From the NCBI GenBank assembly GCA_937874195.1, contig CALNBM010000072.1, positions 1 to 11,668 on the forward strand: a stretch of 11,668 nt of DNA. Reading direction: 5' to 3'. The position numbers and the translations under genes were made by a program. This DNA is from an uncultured Clostridia bacterium (GTDB lineage Bacteria; Bacillota; Clostridia; Christensenellales; UBA1242). How positions within the stretch are numbered: the first letter of the stretch is position 1; the number at the start of each line of letters is the position of its first letter. Shown piece by piece: positions 7,370-11,668 of this stretch. The notes beneath the pieces were generated by a model. The model saw only the letters and a program-made list of their open reading frames with translations. It was not told where the DNA came from and searched no databases.

Positions 7370-8248
7370 ATGGCAGAAGCAGGAAAAAGATTAGGAAGAG
7401 GACTGGGGTCCCTTTTGGGAATATTAGATAATGAAGAAAAAGACATAAAGTCATCTGGCGGTGACAATAATTTGCCAATAAACGACATTAATATGCATCT
7501 TATTGACAATAACCCTAATCAACCCCGCAAGAATTTTGACCAAGCATCACTAGAAGAACTTGCGCAAAGTATTAAACAACATGGAGTTATTCAACCAATT
7601 ATTTTAACAAAGAGAAATAGTCGTTATATGATAGTTGCTGGAGAGCGAAGATTTCGTGCTGCAAAAATAGTAGGTTTAAAAACTATACCTGCTGTTATTA
7701 AGGATTATACTTCGGCGCAAATAAAAGAAATTGCATTACTCGAAAATATTCAAAGAGAAGATTTAAATCCTATTGAAAGTGCAAGGGCATTAGATGAATT
7801 ATTGAAAGATTTTAATTGGACACAAGAAGTGTTGGCTGAAAGGTTAGGTAAAAGCCGTTCATCAATTGCTAACACATTGCGCCTTCTATCTCTTTCTGCG
7901 GAAGTCTTAAAAATGGTGGAAGATGGAAAACTTAGTGCTGGTCACGCACGCAGTTTGGTTGTTGTGTCTGATTCGGCAATTCAATTAAAATTAGCGCAAC
8001 TTGCAGTAAATAGAAAAGTCACAGTTCGTGATTTAGAAAAAGCAGTAAAAGACAGTCAAAAGTCAAAATCTATTAAAATTTCCCATGAGCCATCGCTAGA
8101 ACTAAAAAACATTCTAACTACACTCGAAAGAAAATTAGGAACCAAGGTAAATATTAAAGGTGATGAAAATAAAGGGAAATTAATTATCGATTATTTTTCA
8201 AGTGACGAATTGTCTAAAATATATGAAATGCTTTCATTAGATAAATAA
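7370..8248 (+). CDS. parB: ParB/Spo0J centromere-binding CTPase
   Basis: ParB binds parS, loads as a CTP-dependent clamp, slides onto neighbouring DNA and recruits condensin; it also stimulates ParA ATP hydrolysis. Visible in order: a basic N-terminal KRLGRGLGSLL (6-16), the usual ParA-contacting segment; the ParB/Srx-type CTP-binding domain with NPNQPRKNF (48-56) and GERRFRAA (91-98); ENIQREDLNPIE (125-136); a helix-turn-helix at about 150-171 with GKSRSSIANTLRLL that reads parS; LSAGHAR (188-194); and a C-terminal dimerisation domain (about 240-292). Length is normal. AAAGGAG lies just upstream of the ATG. The general ParB features and the parS sites fit Spo0J; the paralogue Noc binds a different site and is less likely. 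Confidence 0.96.
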   Translation: MAEAGKRLGRGLGSLLGILDNEEKDIKSSGGDNNLPINDINMHLIDNNPNQPRKNFDQASLEELAQSIKQHGVIQPIILTKRNSRYMIVAGERRFRAAKIVGLKTIPAVIKDYTSAQIKEIALLENIQREDLNPIESARALDELLKDFNWTQEVLAERLGKSRSSIANTLRLLSLSAEVLKMVEDGKLSAGHARSLVVVSDSAIQLKLAQLAVNRKVTVRDLEKAVKDSQKSKSIKISHEPSLELKNILTTLERKLGTKVNIKGDENKGKLIIDYFSSDELSKIYEMLSLDK

Positions 8249-8428
8249 TGATAAATAAGATAAAGTATGTAATAGTTGTAAATTAAGGATACCTTATTGT
8301 CACAAAAGCGGTTTACTTTGCAATCAATTTAAAGCAAAGAAATCCAAGAAGATAATGATAGTGAATTTGCGATTTTATATGAGCCTACCTATATCATTGT
8401 TTAATGTTAATATTTATGGAACATTATC

Positions 8429-8458
8429 TTGCAAAACAACTTTTATAGAATATACAAT
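8429..8458 (+). promoter_or_regulatory. Predicted promoter for the DUF4417 gene
   Basis: TTGCAA (8429-8434), an 18-bp spacer and TACAAT (8453-8458) match a sigma-A promoter moderately well, with a start near 8465. The 180 bp between the parB stop and this point holds no recognised gene. The boundary between chromosomal and mobile-element DNA probably lies somewhere in 8249-8476, but no repeat marks it. Confidence 0.4.
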
Positions 8459-8476
8459 ATAAAGTATAAATTAATT

Positions 8477-8511
8477 AGCACGTGAGGCAAAATTTGCCTT
8501 TCGTGCTTTTT
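8477..8511 (+). terminator. Intrinsic terminator / leader hairpin before the DUF4417 gene
   Basis: The stem pairs AGCACG (8477-8482) with CGTGCT (8502-8507) and GGCAAA with TTTGCC around a single central A, with a small internal loop between the two stem parts. It runs directly into TTTTT. It is a strong Rho-independent terminator by shape. It could end the parAB transcript, or act as an attenuator, since it lies between the predicted promoter and the ribosome binding site (AAGGGG, 8520-8525) of the next gene. Confidence 0.75.
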
Positions 8512-8533
8512 AGTGTAAAAAAGGGGAAAAACA

Positions 8534-9268
8534 ATGGATTTAAAGAATACAAGTAAAAATTTATTTTTCACAGAAACAACAAATGAAACAGAAGAAGAAA
8601 AAAGAAAGCAAAAGCAAAAACTTGTAAGGAACGAATTTGAGCGAAGTGGCAAATATGGAATGCCTTTAATCAAAAAACAAAACATAGATCTAAGCAAAAT
8701 TGATTTATGGAACTTCACAAAAACAAAGCAAGATGACACGGAAAACAAAAATAAAACTATTCATTTTTTTACTTACGATTGGAACTTTGAGAGTGTATAT
8801 CAAAAGCCCGAAAAGGCATTGGAAAAACTTGATCAGTATTACGCGTTGTTAACACCAGAATTTAGCACATATAAGGACATGCCACTTGCTAGGCAGATTG
8901 ATAGCGTTTTCAAAAACCGTTGGTGTGGTGCATTTTGGCAAAAACAAGGAATGAAAGTTATCCCTACAATTTCATGGGGGTCAATTCCATGTATGGAGTT
9001 TTGTTTTGATGGTGTGGAAAAAGGATCAATTGTTGCTGTTTCAACTTATACCCGAGAAGATAATAAAGATGGTTTTGTGATGGGATATAACAAAATGCTT
9101 GAAGTAATAAAACCAACAGCAATAATTTGTTATGGTGAGCCATTCTTTGAAATGAAAGGGAAAATTATTTCAATAAGCCCTTTTAACAAGGAAGAACTAA
9201 TTGCAAAAATGGGTGTAGCTGAATATACAAAAAAGTTAATTGAGGGCAGCCTCTACCCAACAAATTAA
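8534..9268 (+). CDS. DUF4417 family protein, function unknown
   Basis: The 244-residue protein resembles the DUF4417 family, which I know from phages and integrative elements of Firmicutes; no biochemical role is established. After a charged, low-complexity N-terminus (about 1-35) come GMPLIKKQNIDLSKIDLW (42-59), HFFTYDWNFE (77-86), LTPEFSTYKDMPLARQI (106-122), NRWCGAFWQKQGMKVIPT (128-145), and CFDGVEKGSIVAVST (157-171). The last conserved block is IICYGEPF (197-204). Conserved Trp, Cys and acidic residues suggest an enzyme, but this is inference. There is no signal peptide or membrane segment. The ATG is preceded by AAGGGG. The gene is the first intact gene of the right-hand mobile module, and the reading frame looks full length. 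Confidence 0.8.
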   Translation: MDLKNTSKNLFFTETTNETEEEKRKQKQKLVRNEFERSGKYGMPLIKKQNIDLSKIDLWNFTKTKQDDTENKNKTIHFFTYDWNFESVYQKPEKALEKLDQYYALLTPEFSTYKDMPLARQIDSVFKNRWCGAFWQKQGMKVIPTISWGSIPCMEFCFDGVEKGSIVAVSTYTREDNKDGFVMGYNKMLEVIKPTAIICYGEPFFEMKGKIISISPFNKEELIAKMGVAEYTKKLIEGSLYPTN

Positions 9269-9279
9269 GGAGGGCAATT

Positions 9280-9425
9280 ATGAAAGATTTAAAATTAACA
9301 GTTGAACTCATTCCAAAAGGCGCATGGGGGAAGAATTTAGTGATTTCAAATGGGGTATGATAAATGGCAAACTTAGTGCATTGAGATGGGTTTTAAATTG
9401 TGAATGGGATTTTTTGGACACCTAA
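9280..9425 (+). pseudogene. Compressed relic of two small mobile-element genes
   Basis: A strong ribosome binding site (AAGGAGG, 9267-9273) leads to ATG 9280 and the reading MKDLKLTVELIPKGAWG, which resembles the start of a small HNH-type protein found in Firmicutes phages, but it stops at 9358. In another frame, 9324-9425 encodes 33 residues including KWGMINGKLSALRWVL and ending WDFLDT. That is the C-terminus of a small conserved protein of unknown function seen in phage and mobile-element contexts. The simplest reading is that a deletion fused the start of one gene to the tail of the next, out of frame. Family resemblance is from memory; neither product looks functional, although the 33-codon frame has an ATG. 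Confidence 0.5.
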
Positions 9426-9528
9426 TAACAATAAAAATACAAAACTTACACCAGAAAAATAATTATTATGCAAGAACAACTTAGAATATTAAATGGTGGA
9501 GATTTATAAACAAAACAGCTAGAATTGG

Positions 9529-9557
9529 TTGACTTAAGTCCAAAAGTGCAGTAACTA
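9529..9557 (+). promoter_or_regulatory. Candidate promoter for the xis-int module
   Basis: TTGACT (9529-9534), a 17-bp spacer and TAACTA (9552-9557). The -35 box is near consensus, the -10 box weak. The start would fall near 9564, placing the 9591-9619 palindrome in the leader of the excisionase-integrase transcript. Confidence 0.35.
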
Positions 9558-9590
9558 TAGAGACATCATTAGCTACATTTACTTTGGCAA

Positions 9591-9619
9591 AGATAAATGT
9601 TAAGCCTTAACATTTATCT
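9591..9619. promoter_or_regulatory. Perfect 29-nt palindrome, possible operator
   Basis: AGATAAATGTTAAG and its exact reverse complement CTTAACATTTATCT flank a single central C. It lies 28 bp before the ATG of the first excisionase-like frame. No T-run follows, so a terminator is unlikely. The perfect dyad suggests a dimeric repressor or excisionase binding site controlling the integration genes; the binder is unknown. Confidence 0.5.
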
Positions 9620-9646
9620 CATATGAATAATTTAAGGAGATAAAAA

Positions 9647-9886
9647 ATGTGAGTTGAAGCAAATGTTAATACACTAATTGCAGATGTAAGCAACACTTTA
9701 ATAAACTATAATGATTTATTGGACATAGCAGATTTGCAAAAAATACTAGGTATTGGAAGGTCTATGGCATATAACCTTATCAAAAAGAAACAAATTGGTT
9801 ATATGCAAATAGGCAAACAAATAAGAGTTTTAAAAGTACAACTTTTAGAATACATAAACAAAAATTTAGTAAACAACAATAATTAA
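9647..9886 (+). pseudogene. Excisionase-like helix-turn-helix gene with TGA at codon 2
   Basis: A ribosome binding site (AAGGAG, 9634-9639) is followed by ATG and then directly by in-frame TGA at 9650-9652. After that, the same frame is open for 77 codons to TAA at 9884. The encoded protein contains LLDIADLQKILGIGRSMAYN followed by a basic KKK, then IGKQIRVLK, which is the winged helix-turn-helix of MerR/Xis-like excisionase (HTH_17) proteins that bend DNA and steer integrase towards excision. A single change from AGA to TGA would explain the interruption. The only in-frame alternative starts are poor, such as TTG at 9719 without a ribosome binding site. A recently inactivated gene is most likely; low-level readthrough or a sequencing error is possible. 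Confidence 0.65.
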
Positions 9887-9905
9887 ATTAAAAGGAGAAA
9901 CTATA

Positions 9906-10133
9906 GTGGAATCAATAGAAAAAGATTGGCTAACATATAGAGAAGCATGGAACTATATTGGTTGTAAGAGAACAAAGTTGTTTGAACTTATAAAGGCAGG
10001 CTTTTTTACAACAGAACAAATAGGCAATCTTTTTCTAATTCAAACTATAAGTATTAAGGACTATTTGGAAAAGAAACCAAAAAGGAGACAATACTTGGAG
10101 ATGCTATATGAAAAAAAAAGAAAAGAAATATAA
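9906..10133 (+). CDS. Excisionase-like helix-turn-helix protein
   Basis: This 75-residue basic protein has a winged helix-turn-helix of the excisionase/MerR type: WLTYREAWNYIGCKRTKLFE (8-27), then LIKAGFFTTEQIGNLFLI, then SIKDYLEKKP. Such proteins bind near attachment sites and control the direction of recombination, or act as small transcription regulators. The start is GTG at 9906, eight bases after GGAG (9894-9897). Its end overlaps the integrase gene by 26 bp, indicating translational coupling and a shared function. It differs clearly in sequence from the interrupted excisionase-like frame just upstream, so the pair are not a recent duplicate. Annotating it as Xis is an inference from fold and position. 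Confidence 0.75.
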   Translation: MESIEKDWLTYREAWNYIGCKRTKLFELIKAGFFTTEQIGNLFLIQTISIKDYLEKKPKRRQYLEMLYEKKRKEI

Positions 10134-11418
10134 ACATTATGAATATGCTCCAGAAGGTGGGAGTTTAATTGTAAGAGAAAGAAAAGAAGGACTAGTTTAT
10201 TATGCCAGAATTTACACAGGAGTAAATGATAAAGGCAAATACACTTCTAAGGAAGTTAAAACCAATCCAGTTATCTTATTAAGGGATAGAGGTAAAAACA
10301 AAGAACTTAAAGAGTTTTTAGACAGAGAGATTGAAAAGAATAAAAAAGAGCAAGAGTTAATTACAGAACAAAAGGAACTAGCAAAGCAAAAACTTAGTAA
10401 TCCAATTTCAGAATTAGAAAATATAAGTGTGGTAGACTTCTTATATAAGTATATAAAAGATTTCAAAGAAGAAAAGTTGGAATTATTGACCATAGAAGGA
10501 TACAAAGGTTATGTTAAGTCTTTTGAAGAATTTTTGAATTTAAAAGGTTATGAAAACATTTTAATGAAAAACTTAACAGGATATATTATTGACCAATATA
10601 ACATTTACTTGAAGAATGAAAAGAAGTTAAAGGAAACTACCCTAAAAAGACATTCAGATATTTTAAGGCCAGCAGTAAAGCAAGCAAAGAGATGGAAGAT
10701 AGTAAAAGAGAATATATGGGATGATGTTAACACAGAGATATATAAGAGTAATGTTAATGAAATGCCAGATAGAATATCTTTTGAGCCAAAAGACAAAGAT
10801 AAGTTTTATGCAATCATTAAAGGTCATAAACTAGAAAATATATTTAAACTTGCATTTTTATTGGGATTAAGAAGAAGTGAAATATTAGGACTTAGATGGT
10901 CACAAATTGATTTTGAAAAAGGAACACTATTATTAAAAGGAAGTGTTCAGAAGCACAATAAAGAATTTATTATAAGAGAAGACAAGAACAAATGGGCTAG
11001 TGGGAATAGGCTATATGATGGAATTGAAGATATCAAAGATATATTATTAAGTATTAAAGAACAAATAGAAAACAATAAAAGAAAGTTTGGCAATTGTTAT
11101 AACTATAAACATAAAGACTTTTTGTGTGTTAATGAGCTAGGTATATTATACAATCCAGATAACATTACAGATTTTGCATCAAATGTTGCAGATAAAATGG
11201 GAGTTAAAAAGGTAGATGACAAAATTAACAACTTAATGAGACATATGGCAGCAACAATACTTTATAGCATTACAAATAATATTGGAGAAGTATCTGAATT
11301 CTTAAGGCACACAGACATTAGAACAACTATGAAGTATTTACATATAAAGAATGAAGCTATAATAACTTCAGTTAGCACACTAGCAAGATTAGGAAATGAA
11401 GTAAATATAACAGCATAA
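10108..11418 (+). CDS. int: Tyrosine-recombinase integrase
   Basis: This 436-residue integrase catalyses site-specific recombination between attP and attB. It has a basic N-terminal region (about 1-95, with REGLVYYARIYTG-like arm-binding character at 25-38), a SAM-like core-binding domain (about 105-200), and a C-terminal catalytic domain. Catalytic residues visible are Arg255 (GLRRSEILGLRW), Arg378 (NLMRHMAAT), His401 (FLRHTDIRTT) and the nucleophile Tyr410 (MKYLH). The usual His of the HxxR motif is Asn375 here, which is unusual. The ATG is preceded by TTGGAG at seven bases and lies inside the end of the upstream excisionase-like gene. The gene points at a tRNA-Arg 3' end ~200 bp away, the usual placement beside an attachment site. 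A terminator follows at 11508. Confidence 0.93.
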   Translation: MKKKEKKYKHYEYAPEGGSLIVRERKEGLVYYARIYTGVNDKGKYTSKEVKTNPVILLRDRGKNKELKEFLDREIEKNKKEQELITEQKELAKQKLSNPISELENISVVDFLYKYIKDFKEEKLELLTIEGYKGYVKSFEEFLNLKGYENILMKNLTGYIIDQYNIYLKNEKKLKETTLKRHSDILRPAVKQAKRWKIVKENIWDDVNTEIYKSNVNEMPDRISFEPKDKDKFYAIIKGHKLENIFKLAFLLGLRRSEILGLRWSQIDFEKGTLLLKGSVQKHNKEFIIREDKNKWASGNRLYDGIEDIKDILLSIKEQIENNKRKFGNCYNYKHKDFLCVNELGILYNPDNITDFASNVADKMGVKKVDDKINNLMRHMAATILYSITNNIGEVSEFLRHTDIRTTMKYLHIKNEAIITSVSTLARLGNEVNITA

Positions 11419-11471
11419 TATTAATTAACACAAAACAACACAAAAACAAGAAAATTGTATAAATAATAGCA

Positions 11472-11492
11472 GAATTTGTGATGGATTTGTGA
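11472..11492. repeat. Tandem 10-bp repeat, candidate integrase arm sites
   Basis: GAATTTGTGA (11472-11481) and GGATTTGTGA (11483-11492) differ at one base and are spaced 11 bp, about one helical turn, between the integrase gene and the tRNA end. Short direct repeats here are often integrase arm-binding sites. Only two copies are visible. Confidence 0.35.
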
Positions 11493-11507
11493 CAGAAGCA
11501 AAAATAA

Positions 11508-11540
11508 AGGATTTCAAGCAATTAATTGGAATCTTTTTTT
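11508..11540 (+). terminator. Intrinsic terminator after the integrase gene
   Basis: GATTTCAA (11510-11517) pairs with TTGGAATC (11526-11533), with one T-G wobble and an 8-base loop, followed directly by seven T residues. It lies ~90 bp past the integrase stop and should end the xis-int transcript before it runs into the tRNA. Confidence 0.7.
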
Positions 11541-11571
11541 ATTGAAAATTTTATAATGAGATGACTAATAA

Positions 11572-11604
11572 GAAAAAAATAAAACCACAATATACAGTGG
11601 TTTT
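11572..11604 (-). terminator. Intrinsic terminator of the minus-strand tRNA
   Basis: On the minus strand AAAACCAC pairs with GTGGTTTT around an 8-base loop, then runs into a T-rich tract ending in six consecutive T. It begins 11 bases after the tRNA 3' CCA, as expected for a tRNA gene terminator. Confidence 0.65.
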
Positions 11605-11615
11605 ATGGCTTTATT

Positions 11616-11668
11616 TGGTGCACCCATAGGGACTTGAACCCCAAACCTCTTGATCCGTAGTCTCAACA
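11616..11668 (-). tRNA. tRNA-Arg(ACG), 3' part; stem disrupted at anticodon, possible att site
   Basis: The minus strand reads as the 3' two-thirds of a tRNA-Arg. The anticodon loop is CTACGGA (anticodon ACG), with 3' anticodon strand TCAAG. The T-arm is TGGGG, loop TTCAAGT, then CCCTA. The acceptor strand is TGGGTGC with discriminator A and encoded CCA. A normal gene would have CTTGA directly before the loop; here the bases are TGAGA, which do not pair with TCAAG. Homology therefore appears to stop at about 11662, and only six more bases are in the window. This could be an attachment-site copy left by integration, with the true tRNA elsewhere, or a damaged or odd tRNA gene whose 5' half lies past the edge. 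Confidence 0.7.

Larger units (their letters stand above)
9426..9646 (+). other. Short non-coding or decayed interval
   Basis: Only short frames are present, for example a 13-codon frame from ATG 9464 and an open stretch ending in TAA at 9608-9610. They look like remnants but were not assigned to a family. The interval also holds a candidate promoter, a 29-nt palindrome and the ribosome binding site AAGGAGA for the next reading frame. Confidence 0.4.

Noticed and set aside
8249..8476. A tRNA 3'-end fragment (left attachment site) beside parB
   Set aside because: Neither GGGACTTGAACC nor its reverse complement, nor any tRNA-like arm, occurs in this stretch.
9647..9886. Genome-wide recoding of TGA as an amino acid
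   Set aside because: All complete genes read well with the standard code, Trp is encoded by TGG, and no other gene needs TGA as sense.

Overview
The window is very A+T-rich. It carries a chromosomal block typical of low-G+C Gram-positive bacteria (Bacillota, probably a clostridial lineage; genus not assignable): mnmG, rsmG, parA (soj) and parB (spo0J). This set normally lies near the replication origin. Two perfect 16-bp parS sites (TGTTTCACGTGAAACA) support that placement. One lies just upstream of mnmG, the other directly after the rsmG stop codon. All complete genes end in TAA and tryptophan is encoded by TGG, so the standard bacterial code fits.

Layout. Positions 2-1747 hold the C-terminal part of an ABC exporter (permease fused to ATPase) that runs off the left edge. 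A decayed duplicate of its last ~145 bp follows directly. About 1.1 kb of very A+T-rich, gene-free DNA comes next, with one bidirectional hairpin terminator and a diverged 30-bp direct repeat. Then come a promoter, parS-1 and mnmG (TTG start). A further 615 bp of gene-free DNA separates mnmG from rsmG, although the two are usually adjacent. After rsmG come parS-2, an extended -10 promoter, a leader of ~260 nt, and parA-parB.

From about 8.25 kb to the right edge the content changes to a small mobile-element module. It holds a DUF4417 gene behind a promoter and leader hairpin, a compressed relic of two small genes, two consecutive excisionase-like helix-turn-helix genes (the first with TGA as codon 2), and a tyrosine-recombinase integrase. 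The integrase faces the 3' end of a tRNA-Arg(ACG) sequence on the minus strand. That tRNA sequence stops matching a normal tRNA just upstream of its anticodon loop, as expected of an attachment-site remnant, although the window ends six bases later.

How the parts work together. ParB, loaded at the two parS sites and acted on by the ParA ATPase, would organise and segregate the origin region. MnmG (tRNA wobble uridine) and RsmG (16S rRNA methylation) are translation-fidelity genes carried between the sites. The right-hand module would direct integration and excision at a tRNA-Arg gene, but its cargo is eroded and it may be a remnant. I found no clearly new defence or biosynthetic system. The best leads are the parS-promoter overlap, the tRNA junction, the codon-2 TGA in the first excisionase-like gene with a 29-nt palindrome upstream, and the leader hairpin before the DUF4417 gene.
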